The position numbers were made by a program, and so were the translations under genes. Below are positions 45,920-54,381 of a stretch of DNA of 64,000 bases, piece by piece. The DNA is taken from assembly GCA_001411745.2 (NCBI GenBank), contig LIQB01000003.2:81743-145742 (forward strand), in the 5' to 3' direction. Under the pieces are notes generated by a model, which was not told where the DNA came from, did no database searches, and saw nothing but the letters and a program-made list of their open reading frames with translations. This DNA is from Psychrobacter glacincola (GTDB taxonomy: Bacteria; Pseudomonadota; Gammaproteobacteria; Pseudomonadales; Moraxellaceae). Each line of letters opens with the position of its first letter. Position 1 is the first letter of the stretch.

Positions 45920-46880
45920 TAGTGAGAGCCATAAACAGCTTAAAAAGAAAAAGAAAAAACCTTATCGTTATCTATATAACTTAACCACCCCACACAGCAA
46001 ACGCAAAGCGTTTGAAAAAGAGGCCAATCTTGAGCAACAAAATCAAGTTGCCACGTGTTGGGCATCTTTTATTGAGCTATATTACAGTGACAAGCTAGAA
46101 TTTTTTTCATTACAGCCAAAAAAAGAATTTGATGATGAAAAAATAATTTGGCAGTATTGGGGTCAAGGTATTAATAAAAATCAGTTGCCTGAAGCAGTTA
46201 AATTATATTTCAAATCGATAGACAAACACTGTCCAGACTATAAAATAATCCGGCTAGATGACAGTAATATTCATGAATATCTGGATCTACCTAAATTTGT
46301 TTGGGATAAAAAAACACTCTCAGGATTTAAACCGGCATTTTTTGCAGATTTATTACGCCTAGCATTACTTGATGTTTATGGCGGCGTTTGGTTAGATGCA
46401 ACTATCTATCTCACCGAACCTTTGCCTAATATGTTACAGGATAATGGTTTTTTTATGTACCAGCGCGACACAGACGCACATAATAAACAACAATGGCATA
46501 AATTTAATAGCTACTATTTTAACTGGGATAGTAAGCACAAGGTAAACTTGCTGAATAGCGTTATCTTTGCTCACAAAAAAAATCCGGTCATTCATACGTG
46601 TTTGGATTTAATGTTAAACTTTTGGAAAACGCAAGAATATATTCCTCATTATTTTTTCTTCCAAATCTTATTTGACACGCTCATTAAGGGCAAACTTGCA
46701 CAGTATCAATGCCCTATCATCGATGATACTAAACCTCATTTACTAGTTGCTACTTTGCATAACCTTTATGCTGAAGCCGATTATCAAAACATAGTCTCAC
46801 AAGCTGGCATCCATAAAATGTCTTATGTTAAACAAGTCAGACCTGATTCGTACTATGAATACTTATTAAAAAACACTTAA
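45855..46880 (+). CDS. Capsular polysaccharide synthesis (GT32-like) glycosyltransferase
   Basis: A protein of about 341 residues. The IIWQYWGQG opening, GFKPAFFADLLRLALLDVYGGVWLDATIYL with the DXD-like LDA near 181 and the later HLLVATLHNLY region match the Caps_synth/OCH1 group of GT32-like transferases. The frame is open upstream to 45819, but an ATG at 45855 gives a more likely start, overlapping the GT6 gene by 65 bases in another frame. The first 55 residues are Ser/Lys-rich low complexity, after which the conserved part starts. The ribosome binding site is poor, so translational coupling to the GT6 gene is likely. Confidence 0.8.
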   Translation: MANVEESSTLDSSNISPHFFSDSESHKQLKKKKKKPYRYLYNLTTPHSKRKAFEKEANLEQQNQVATCWASFIELYYSDKLEFFSLQPKKEFDDEKIIWQYWGQGINKNQLPEAVKLYFKSIDKHCPDYKIIRLDDSNIHEYLDLPKFVWDKKTLSGFKPAFFADLLRLALLDVYGGVWLDATIYLTEPLPNMLQDNGFFMYQRDTDAHNKQQWHKFNSYYFNWDSKHKVNLLNSVIFAHKKNPVIHTCLDLMLNFWKTQEYIPHYFFFQILFDTLIKGKLAQYQCPIIDDTKPHLLVATLHNLYAEADYQNIVSQAGIHKMSYVKQVRPDSYYEYLLKNT

Positions 46881-46984
46881 ATACAGCTTTATTACTAATG
46901 CGGACTGTCCCTATAATATAAATCACCTTTTTCTTTTGCTTAGACTATTCATTGAATTTTTTATATGACTAACTGAGATTTATT

Positions 46985-47617
46985 ATGATTTTAATTCAAA
47001 ATCTAAAAAGAATAGATGCAGGCACTCAGAAGTATATATATGAGCACCCATCTGATACTGATAAAATTATCAAAATAATGAAGCCTGAGCATGCGACATA
47101 TAATGGTGGTAGAAAGGGGCAGCATTACTTGCGCGGTCATCATTCTCAGGGCATATACAAACAGTTTCGCAGAGAGATATTGCAATATCTACAGCTTTGT
47201 AAGAATAACTATGGTCAGCAACGATTTACGTTTCCAATGGAAACCGTATATGGCTTTATCGCAACGGATAAAGGGTTGGGCTTAGTGACGGAAAAGGTCA
47301 TAGACCCTAGCGGCTCAACCATGACACTTTATGAGCTTTCTAATACCAATATGTTTAATGACACACATGCAAAGGCGTTAGATAAGTTTTTTGATGAGTG
47401 TTGTGAATTGCATGTGGTATTGGGTGAAGTTAATATTGCTGGCATTATGTATACCGAGCACAGACAAGGTATTCCTGAGTTTGTATTGGTTGATGGCATT
47501 GGTGAAAAATTATTCATTCCTTTTAGGGCAATGAGCAAAACGATTAATAGCCATAATGTTCGAAAGATTGAAAAAAAAATAAAATCCAAAATTAGCTATT
47601 ATTCTACTAAGCATTAG
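46985..47617 (+). CDS. yrbL: YrbL-family protein (PhoP regulatory network type)
   Basis: A 210-residue protein of the YrbL family, which has a kinase-like fold. It matches GTQKYIYEHPSDTDKIIKIMK (the family's R-x-CYxHP... KIxK start), FRREILQYLQL, GFIATDKGLGLVTEKVIDPSGS and the C-terminal VLVDGIGE, equivalent to a DFG-type motif. The catalytic-loop region HVVLGEVNIAGIMY lacks a clear HRD/HxDLxxxN pattern, so it may be a pseudokinase or an unusual kinase. The E. coli homolog is PhoP-regulated and lies by envelope genes. Here it ends a glycan cluster after a 104-base gap, suggesting a role in LOS core modification or its regulation. Confidence 0.78.
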   Translation: MILIQNLKRIDAGTQKYIYEHPSDTDKIIKIMKPEHATYNGGRKGQHYLRGHHSQGIYKQFRREILQYLQLCKNNYGQQRFTFPMETVYGFIATDKGLGLVTEKVIDPSGSTMTLYELSNTNMFNDTHAKALDKFFDECCELHVVLGEVNIAGIMYTEHRQGIPEFVLVDGIGEKLFIPFRAMSKTINSHNVRKIEKKIKSKISYYSTKH

Positions 47618-47681
47618 AATTATAACCATGATAGTTATCAATGTGACCTTTATTTATTCGCAACCAATTTATAAATACAGC

Positions 47682-47720
47682 AAAAGACCCAAGACAACTA
47701 CGTTGTTTTGGGTCTTTTAT
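47682..47720. terminator. Bidirectional terminator between glycan cluster and ilvE
   Basis: AAAAGACCCAA and its complement TTGGGTCTTTT, extended by ACAAC/GTTGT, flank a three-base loop. It terminates the glycan cluster and the convergent ilvE. Confidence 0.9.
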
Positions 47721-47747
47721 TAAATTCTACTATCTCATGAATGAGTA

Positions 47748-48677
47748 TTAATCAATAAAACTTAACCAATCCATATACTGCTCATTGCGACCATGAACCA
47801 CATCAAAGTACAAGGTTTGTAGCTGCTCAGTCAAAGGTCCACGTCCACCATTGCCGATAGTACGATCATCATATTCACGAATAGGTGTGACTTCAGCCGC
47901 CGTACCCGTCATGAATATCTCATCCGCCAAGTAGAACTCATCACGGGTGATACGGCGCTCAACGACCTTGATGCCTAGATCATCGGCAAATTGAATGATA
48001 GTACGACGCGTGATGCCGTCAAGTGCACCGCCCGCTAAATCTGGCGTATGCAATACACCATCCTTTACTAAAAACAAGTTCTCGCCAGCACCTTGGCAGA
48101 CATAACCTTGCGGATCCATCAAAATTGCTTCGTCATAGCCATTACGAGTGACTTCTTGGTTTGCCATGATAGAAACTGGATAGTTGCTCGAGGCTTTTGC
48201 CTTACACATGGTCACATTGGTCATATGATGAGTAAATGACGAGGTTTTTACACGGATACCATTTTTGATACCCTCTTCACCCAGATAAGCGCCCCAATGC
48301 CAAGCAGCAACCATTGCATTGATACTGTTATCACGTGACGATAAACCAAGCTTTTCTGCACCGACCCAAATTAGTGGGCGGATATAGGCTTCTGCCAAGT
48401 TGTTTTGCTTGACCACATCTTTGTGCGCCTGCTCCAGAGTCGCTGCATCAAACGGTACATTCATTTGAAAGATTTTTGCAGAGCCTAACAGACGCTCGGT
48501 GTGCTCTTTTAGGCGAAAAATTGCCGTACGATTATCAGCAGTTTGGTACGCGCGCACACCTTCAAACACAGCCATGCCATAATGCAGGCTATGCGTCAGC
48601 ACATGGACTTTGGCATCTGGCTGCTCAATCATTGTGCCATTCATCCACAGCTTACCATCTTGTGTTGCCATATTCAT
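47748..48677 (-). CDS. ilvE: branched-chain-amino-acid aminotransferase
   Basis: A fold-type IV PLP aminotransferase of 309 residues that makes Leu, Ile and Val from their keto acids. It has HYGMAVFEGVRAY near 32-44, the PLP Lys161 in KAKASSNYPVS, the cofactor-binding GAGENLFLVKDG and the C-terminal FMTGTAAEVTPIREYD, all as in E. coli IlvE. AAGGATTATAAA precedes the ATG at 48677. leuA, another branched-chain gene, lies in the same window but far away. It shares a terminator with the glycan cluster. Confidence 0.95.
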   Translation of the reverse strand: MNMATQDGKLWMNGTMIEQPDAKVHVLTHSLHYGMAVFEGVRAYQTADNRTAIFRLKEHTERLLGSAKIFQMNVPFDAATLEQAHKDVVKQNNLAEAYIRPLIWVGAEKLGLSSRDNSINAMVAAWHWGAYLGEEGIKNGIRVKTSSFTHHMTNVTMCKAKASSNYPVSIMANQEVTRNGYDEAILMDPQGYVCQGAGENLFLVKDGVLHTPDLAGGALDGITRRTIIQFADDLGIKVVERRITRDEFYLADEIFMTGTAAEVTPIREYDDRTIGNGGRGPLTEQLQTLYFDVVHGRNEQYMDWLSFID

Positions 48678-48959
48678 TTTATAATCCTTATATTAGCACT
48701 AACGGCTATTTTTTTAGGTTAGTCGACGCACTTACAAATACTTCGACTAGAGGTTTTGTTTAATCGTATTTATCAACATCATATGATAACACCGCAGCGT
48801 CAAATTTTATTGCTAAAATATAGTGTTATCCTTACTAAGAAATAACCAACAACTGACAGCTTTATCGTAATGTGTCGCCGATTATATCATTGGCGGTGCT
48901 AGCAAATGAAATCTTTTAGTTTGAGTATCACAGGCTATTATTTATAAGCAAAAACCTTC

Positions 48960-51860
48960 TTAAGAATGAGACGAATCACCATCGGACAAATTAACACCCA
49001 TCAAATGTTGCCATTGCGCTTGTACTAATGCTCGTGTTTCTTTCCACAGTGACTCATCCACCAATAGCGATTGCTCTGATAGTGCCAATTGATGAGTAGC
49101 AGCACGAATTCTGAGGTAGGCATCCGTCAAATCTTGGCAGACTTGCTCCTCCCAAATACCCAGTGATGCCACTTCTTCGAAAATACGAACGTTGTCGCTC
49201 CATTTGGTCAGGCTTGGATACTCATGCGAATAAGCCAATACTGCAAATTGCGCTAAGAATTCGATATCGATGATCCCGCCTGCATCTTGTTTAAGATGAA
49301 ACTTACCTGCTTGTTGTTGCCATTGACTGGTGCCCAGATGTTTTTGCATCTTAATACGCATACTGGTGACTTCTGTACGTACCTGCTCTATCGTGCGCGG
49401 TAATGATAATACGTCTCGGCGAATATCACAAAAGCGTGCCGTCACTCGTTTGTCACCGCAAATCGCTCGCGCCCGTACCAAGGCTTGATGCTCCCACGAC
49501 CATGCCTTTTCTAGCTGATAGGTTTCAAAAGCATGACAAGACACCACCATCATGCCAGCATTACCTGAAGGGCGCAGACGCATATCAATCTCATAAGCGC
49601 GGCCATCTCGAGTTTGGGTATTGAGATAGTTCATCAGCTTTTGTACCAAACGGGCAGCAAACTTCATACCGCTGACTGATTTTTCACCCGTGGTCATGCC
49701 CTGCTCTTTTATCTTGTGTAAAAACACCAGATCCAAATCTGAAGAATACGACAACTCCAGTCCGCCAAGCTTGCCATAACCAATAATGGCAAAACCGCAG
49801 TCTGCCTCGGTCACTGGATCGCCATCTTGACCAATAGGATAGCCGTAGCGTTTGACAATTTCTGCAAAAGCCCGTTCTAATGCGGCTTCTAGTACTACCG
49901 CTGCGATATACGTAAGAGAATCCGACACCTTCATAATCGGACGCTCAGCCAATACATCACTAGCGGCAACCGCCAATACTTGGTTCTTTTTAAACAGTCT
50001 TAATACGCTGAGCAGTTCTTCTTCGTCATTAGGCTCTACGCGCAATAGCTGTTGACGCAAAATATCGCGCAACTCTGGCTTGTCCGGCAAGTGGCGATAG
50101 CGCTGCTGTAAAAAAGTATCTAAAAGCACAGGATAATGTGCCAACTCTTTGGCAATCCAAGGACTGGCCGACAGCATGGGTATCAGCTCAATCGTCGCAT
50201 TGGGGTTTTCTGCAATCATCACCAAATAGATAGAACGACGACAAATCGCTTCGAGCAATGTAATGAGACGCGGCAAAGCCGTATTGGCCAATTGCTGCTG
50301 CTCTTGATGAGCGAGTAACGCATGGATAATCACAGGATAAGCGTCATCCAACCGCTCGCGAGCCTCATCGCTTAAGTTAGCGACCATCTTTGACTGCCAA
50401 AAATCTTGTAACAGCACTCGATTTTCTGCCGTCAGCACATTATTCAATCGTGCAATCTGTTCATCAAGATGTTCGGGCTCAAGATCTGTGTCTTCATGAT
50501 CCGGTACCTGACGTTCGGTCACCATACGCTCAAAGGGAACATTGACATTGTCTCGGTGGTGGTTAAGGGTATCTAATAGTGCGTTCCAATCGTCAAACCC
50601 AAGGGTAACTGCCAAGTTATACTGCCACTGCGGATCATGTGGCAAACGCTGAGTCTGTTGATCATTAATCGCTTGAATGGCGTGTTCAAGCCGACGTAAA
50701 AAACGATACGCGGCTTGGAGCTCTTGATAAGTAGTCCTCTCTAGATACTCAAGCTTATGTAATACCTGCATCGCTTGTAAACAAGATTTCACCTGTAATT
50801 GAGGATGCCTGCCACCATAAATCAACTGAAAGGCCTGCACAATAAATTCAATGTCTCTGATACCACCAGCACCCAGCTTGATGTTATCCAAATCCTCCCG
50901 CTGAGCGACTTGGTTTTGGATAAGGGATTTCATCTCCCTGAGCGCTGAAAAAGCACTATAATCCACGTAATAACGGAAAACAAAGGGCTTGATGAGCGCT
51001 TGTATCTCATCATAAAACGGCTGTTCTAGCTGCCCGACTACTCGCGCTTTTAGCCATGCAAAACGCTCCCATGCACGTCCATGTTGAGAGAAGTACTTCT
51101 GTAATGCGGACAGATGAATGGCCAAATCACTACCGTCACCCCAAGGGCGCAAACGCATATCGACCCGAAAGACAAAGCCATCAGCCGTCTTTTGATCCAG
51201 TAATTTAATAATACCTTGACCAAGCCTTGTCATAAACCGCTTATTATCTATGCTGCGCGTGCCTTTTGATTTATCACCGCTGGTTACACCGCGAGCCTGA
51301 TGAACAAAGATAAGGTCGATATCACTCGATAGGTTCAGCTCATGAGCGCCAAGCTTGCCCATCGCCATAATCGCCATGTCATCAATTTGCACGTTACCTT
51401 TGGCATTGACAAACGTTGGTTCGCCGTACTGTTTAATCAAATGCTGGTAGGTATAATCTTTGGCAAATGAGATACAGCCGTCTGCAAACTCAGACAGCTC
51501 GTCGGTCAATTGCTCAAGTGCTATCAGTTGTAAGGCATCTTGCCAAATCCAGCGCATCATCAGCAGTGTACGTAGATGACGCAGGCCACTCATCACCTTC
51601 ACTTCATCAGCAAGTTGGTAATTATCATCTAACGTATAATCTTGAATCAAATCATCGATTTGCTGCCGAGTTAAGGTTCGATCTAACGGATAGCTACGTA
51701 AAAACGTTTGGCATGAAACCGTTCGACTCTCCCAAATCTGATAAGCGAACTCGCTTGCCGTCTGCAATACTTGCAGCTGTTCGGTTGTATACTGACAATC
51801 TGTACCATGGGTCGCACGTGAAGGCATAGCGGGTGACATAGGGAACATAACTCCTTGCAT
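48960..51860 (-). CDS. glnE: Bifunctional glutamine synthetase adenylyltransferase / adenylyl-removing enzyme
   Basis: A 966-residue protein with two nucleotidyltransferase domains in a duplicated arrangement. The N-terminal (adenylyl-removing) domain has AMGKLGAHELNLSSDIDLIFVH near 166-186, and the C-terminal (adenylylating) domain has GYGKLGGLELSYSSDLDLVFLH near 700-720. Both carry GSD/SSDxD metal motifs; helical regions follow each. GlnE controls glutamine synthetase in response to PII. Start choice is uncertain: an AAGGAG overlaps the first codons, so ATG at 51848 or 51839 may be used rather than 51860. No partner gene is adjacent. Confidence 0.95.
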   Translation of the reverse strand: MQGVMFPMSPAMPSRATHGTDCQYTTEQLQVLQTASEFAYQIWESRTVSCQTFLRSYPLDRTLTRQQIDDLIQDYTLDDNYQLADEVKVMSGLRHLRTLLMMRWIWQDALQLIALEQLTDELSEFADGCISFAKDYTYQHLIKQYGEPTFVNAKGNVQIDDMAIMAMGKLGAHELNLSSDIDLIFVHQARGVTSGDKSKGTRSIDNKRFMTRLGQGIIKLLDQKTADGFVFRVDMRLRPWGDGSDLAIHLSALQKYFSQHGRAWERFAWLKARVVGQLEQPFYDEIQALIKPFVFRYYVDYSAFSALREMKSLIQNQVAQREDLDNIKLGAGGIRDIEFIVQAFQLIYGGRHPQLQVKSCLQAMQVLHKLEYLERTTYQELQAAYRFLRRLEHAIQAINDQQTQRLPHDPQWQYNLAVTLGFDDWNALLDTLNHHRDNVNVPFERMVTERQVPDHEDTDLEPEHLDEQIARLNNVLTAENRVLLQDFWQSKMVANLSDEARERLDDAYPVIIHALLAHQEQQQLANTALPRLITLLEAICRRSIYLVMIAENPNATIELIPMLSASPWIAKELAHYPVLLDTFLQQRYRHLPDKPELRDILRQQLLRVEPNDEEELLSVLRLFKKNQVLAVAASDVLAERPIMKVSDSLTYIAAVVLEAALERAFAEIVKRYGYPIGQDGDPVTEADCGFAIIGYGKLGGLELSYSSDLDLVFLHKIKEQGMTTGEKSVSGMKFAARLVQKLMNYLNTQTRDGRAYEIDMRLRPSGNAGMMVVSCHAFETYQLEKAWSWEHQALVRARAICGDKRVTARFCDIRRDVLSLPRTIEQVRTEVTSMRIKMQKHLGTSQWQQQAGKFHLKQDAGGIIDIEFLAQFAVLAYSHEYPSLTKWSDNVRIFEEVASLGIWEEQVCQDLTDAYLRIRAATHQLALSEQSLLVDESLWKETRALVQAQWQHLMGVNLSDGDSSHS

Positions 51861-52055
51861 AGAGTGATAAGACTACGTGAACTTAGCGTATAAGTTTATC
51901 GTTTTTTCTTACGAGGCAGTCACAGCATCAACTAACGATACGCAATATGTCAGTATTTAATATAAAACTACGTTTAATGACAGTGACCCTATTTGCTTTT
52001 GAGCGCTTTATGGTAGCATAAACAACTTTAGCGCAGATGATTGAAAAGAGCTCTT

Positions 52056-52487
52056 ATGACAACCATGACCCCATTGCTTCTGATTACTGCTGATCCTAGC
52101 CACCCACTTGCCCATTTAGCGCTACGTTATGCACGCGCTTATCTGACAAATGCCGCCAATAATAAGGATACCAATGATAATATCACCTTAGATAATGTCA
52201 CCTTAAACGTGTTTTTTTATGGCGATGCGGCGCATACGGCCAATGGTTTACGCTGGCAGTCGGCGGATCAAATTAATTTGACCAAAGAGTGGCAAACGCT
52301 CGCTGAGCAGTTCCAGTTAGCGCTGCCTGTCTGTGTCAGTACTGCACTCAGTCGCGGCATTAGCGACACGGATAACAGCAAACGCCATCAACTTAATGGT
52401 GACAACCTTGCCACCGGCTTTTCACTGGTCGGACTGAGTGAGCTGGCGATGATGATGCAAGGCGATTGCCGCTTGATGCAATTTTGA
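52056..52487 (+). CDS. tusD: Sulfurtransferase complex subunit TusD (DsrE-like)
   Basis: A DsrE-fold protein of about 143 residues. It opens PLLLITADPSHPLAHLALRYARAYL, has the sulfur-carrying cysteine in LPVCVSTALSRG, and ends LVGLSELAMMMQGDCRLMQF. TusD accepts sulfur from TusA within the TusBCD hexamer during 2-thiouridine synthesis at tRNA position 34. Compared with the E. coli protein (128 residues) it has an Asn/Asp/Thr-rich insertion near residues 36-52 and another before the C-terminal helix. The ATG at 52056 has AAAAGAG upstream; an in-frame TTG at 52041 is less likely. It heads a tusD-C-B-E operon. Confidence 0.87.
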   Translation: MTTMTPLLLITADPSHPLAHLALRYARAYLTNAANNKDTNDNITLDNVTLNVFFYGDAAHTANGLRWQSADQINLTKEWQTLAEQFQLALPVCVSTALSRGISDTDNSKRHQLNGDNLATGFSLVGLSELAMMMQGDCRLMQF

Positions 52488-52558
52488 TGACTTGCCGTGC
52501 AGACAGATTACATTTTATGATAATAATTGACAGCGACCAATTAGATTAGGAATTGAAC

Positions 52559-52882
52559 ATGAAATTATTAATTCAGCTGCTCACGCCGACTGAAATGGCG
52601 AGTTATGAAGGCTGTGCGCTTGCATTAACGCTAGCCACCTTTGGTCATGAAGTACAGCTGTATTTGGATGCGCCTGTTTTTGGCTTGTTGATGCAGCCTG
52701 CGTCGCGTTTGCACGGCATGATTCAGTCGCTTGAGCTATATGACATGCCAGCCGCTTGGCTACCTGACGATGTCTTTAGCGGGTGGGTCACGGGTATGCT
52801 GCCTATTGATTTGGCTTCACAATTGACATTGATACCTGAAGTGGTGAATGCTTCAGACTTTGAGCAAATACTACGCTTTTAG
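52559..52882 (+). CDS. tusC: Sulfurtransferase complex subunit TusC (DsrF-like)
   Basis: A 107-residue DsrE/DsrF-fold protein beginning MKLLIQLLTPTEMASYEGCALALTLATFGHEVQLYLDAPVF, the typical TusC layout of a small alpha/beta domain, and containing LHGMIQSLELYDMPAAWLPDD. Family members often lack a catalytic cysteine and act as structural partner of TusD. TTAGGAATTGAAC gives a clear ribosome binding site for this ATG; the listed frame extends two codons further to a TTG that is not needed. It lies 71 bases after tusD, and is followed by a MITE-like hairpin before tusB. Confidence 0.8.
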   Translation: MKLLIQLLTPTEMASYEGCALALTLATFGHEVQLYLDAPVFGLLMQPASRLHGMIQSLELYDMPAAWLPDDVFSGWVTGMLPIDLASQLTLIPEVVNASDFEQILRF

Positions 52883-52914
52883 CCTCGCCATTTTATTTGT
52901 AATACTTTAAATAC

Positions 52915-52965
52915 TAGGACGTGTCCTCATTTTAAAAATAGAGATGAAAATGAGGACACGCCTTA
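52915..52965. mobile_element. Short MITE-like hairpin inside the tus operon (copy C)
   Basis: A 51-base element: TA, GGACGTGTCCTCATTTT, a 14-base middle, AAAATGAGGACACGCCT, TA. The ends match the inverted ends of the full elements at 31754 and 39168, so this is an internally deleted derivative. It lies between tusC and tusB and could fold into a strong hairpin. Confidence 0.85.
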
Positions 52966-52996
52966 TCCTAAATCTAGCAACGAATCGGACACTGTT

Positions 52997-53356
52997 ATGG
53001 CAACTTTATATCAAATACACAGCACAATGGATATGCTCAGGCGCAGTGTCGATGAGATGTCACGGACATGGCGCACCGGTGACAGTATTCTCTTGCTTGG
53101 TAGCACCGTGGCTTTTATCAGTTGGCTTGATGCCTATTTGAGTGACAGTGAAATACAAGGCATCGCAAATATTTATGCCTTAGCCGATGATGTGGCGCAG
53201 CTAAGTATCAATACCAGCGCGAAGCTCAATTTAGAGACCAAGTTGAGTGGGCTGTTAACCGATGAAGAATGGGTCAATCTAACTCAGAGTACCAATTTTA
53301 GTAATACCGATGCTAATAATGCGGGGTTTGATAAAGTAGTGACCATTGCCCTATGA
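52997..53356 (+). CDS. tusB: TusB/DsrH-like sulfur relay protein
   Basis: A 119-residue protein placed where tusB belongs. The first part fits the small TusB/DsrH domain: MATLYQIHSTMD, then GDSILLLGSTVAFISWLDAYL and NIYALADDVAQLSI. TusB is the third subunit of the TusBCD sulfur-transfer complex. It is longer than the E. coli protein (95 residues) by an Asn/Thr-rich segment near the C-terminus. Sequence similarity is weak, so position in the operon carries much of the weight. Its last four bases overlap the tusE start. Confidence 0.7.
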   Translation: MATLYQIHSTMDMLRRSVDEMSRTWRTGDSILLLGSTVAFISWLDAYLSDSEIQGIANIYALADDVAQLSINTSAKLNLETKLSGLLTDEEWVNLTQSTNFSNTDANNAGFDKVVTIAL

Positions 53357-53709
53357 ATAACGATAATTCGATCAATCACGATATAACAGCGGCAATCAAC
53401 GTTGAATTAGATCAAGACGGTCATTTATGTGACCATAACATCTGGACCCCTGATATCGCTCAGCAATTGGCCAACACTCTAGAGGTGCATCTAGAAACTG
53501 AGCATTTACAAATTTTACAACAGGTACGGGCATTTTTTACTCAGTTTAATCACGCACCAGCCACGCGCCCACTGATTAAATGGTTACAGAAAACCTTGCC
53601 AGAGCATGATATCAGCAATCAGAAACTACAGCAGTTATTCAACACTGGCTTGGTTGCCCGCCATGTCAATCGCCTTGCCGGTCTGCCCAAACCACCCAAC
53701 TGTTTGTAA
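53353..53709 (+). CDS. tusE: TusE/DsrC-family sulfur relay protein
   Basis: A 118-residue DsrC-family protein. After a 25-residue Asn/Asp-rich tail come the conserved DGHLCDHNIWTPDIAQQLA, TRPLIKWLQKTLP and the C-terminal GLPKPPNCL, where the penultimate Cys117 is the sulfur-accepting residue. TusE receives sulfur from TusBCD and works with MnmA to thiolate U34 of tRNA. Its start overlaps the tusB stop codon (ATGA), which ties it to the operon. It lies convergent with trmL, another wobble-base modification gene. Confidence 0.88.
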   Translation: MNNDNSINHDITAAINVELDQDGHLCDHNIWTPDIAQQLANTLEVHLETEHLQILQQVRAFFTQFNHAPATRPLIKWLQKTLPEHDISNQKLQQLFNTGLVARHVNRLAGLPKPPNCL

Positions 53710-53753
53710 GATATATGGCTTATAAGATATATGATTGATAAGAGGTTATGAAT

Positions 53754-53785
53754 GGCGATGAATACCTAAATGTTGGATCATCGCC
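53754..53785. terminator. Possible terminator hairpin between tusE and trmL
   Basis: GGCGATGA and TCATCGCC pair exactly around a 16-base loop in the gap between convergent genes. There is no good T-run on the plus side, so its strength is doubtful. Confidence 0.4.
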
Positions 53786-53808
53786 TGCAATCAGTAAAAA
53801 ATGCACGG

Positions 53809-54381
53809 CTATTTTGGGTCGTACACTGTCAACGTCTCATACCCGATACTACGACCTTCATCACCAGTGAAGCCTTGCTGACGCCATACCTCATATAGAC
53901 ATATCGCCACACTATTCGATAAGTTCAAACTGCGTGAATCAGCCAGCATAGGCAAGCGCAACCAGTGATCAGCGCCGATATCTTCACGTATATCGTCTGC
54001 CAGACCTGCTGTTTCAGAGCCAAATACTAAGGCGACATTAGGTATCTGCTCAGGCATCAAAGCACGATCAGATTCGGCAGCCACCTGTTGCCCACCAAAG
54101 TCATAGTCATAAAAAGGCTTGCTCAGTTTGGTGGTCAATGCTGTGACAATATGACAATCCGCTGCCTGTAGCGCCAGTTTTGCTGTCGCCCAATCATCAT
54201 GTACTTGTAGGTGCGCGTATTCATGATAATCCAAACCTGCACGCCGCAGCTTTTTATCATCAAGCTCAAACCCTAATGGCCTGACCAAATGTAGCTGCGC
54301 GCCCGTATTGGCACATAAGCGGATAATATTGCCCGTGTTACTAGGCATTTTTGGCGCTACCAACACAATATGGGTGGTCAT
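53809..54381 (-). CDS. trmL: tRNA (cytidine/uridine-34 2'-O)-methyltransferase
   Basis: A SPOUT-class methyltransferase of 190 residues, slightly longer than the E. coli 157. Landmarks are HIVLVAPKMPSNTGNIIRLCANT (motif 1), LVFGSETAGL (motif 2) and LPMLADSRSLNLSNSVAI (motif 3), which form the knotted SAM site. It methylates the ribose of position 34 in tRNA-Leu isoacceptors. The neighbouring tus operon also acts on position 34. Minus-strand AAGGAGTCGATAT before the ATG is a strong ribosome binding site. Confidence 0.94.
   Translation of the reverse strand: MTTHIVLVAPKMPSNTGNIIRLCANTGAQLHLVRPLGFELDDKKLRRAGLDYHEYAHLQVHDDWATAKLALQAADCHIVTALTTKLSKPFYDYDFGGQQVAAESDRALMPEQIPNVALVFGSETAGLADDIREDIGADHWLRLPMLADSRSLNLSNSVAICLYEVWRQQGFTGDEGRSIGYETLTVYDPK

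Noticed and set aside
39374-47617. Glycan cluster as a horizontally acquired island with attachment sites
   Set aside because: No integrase, tRNA gene or direct repeats are seen at its borders; only the nearby MITE-like element and lower GC hint at transfer.
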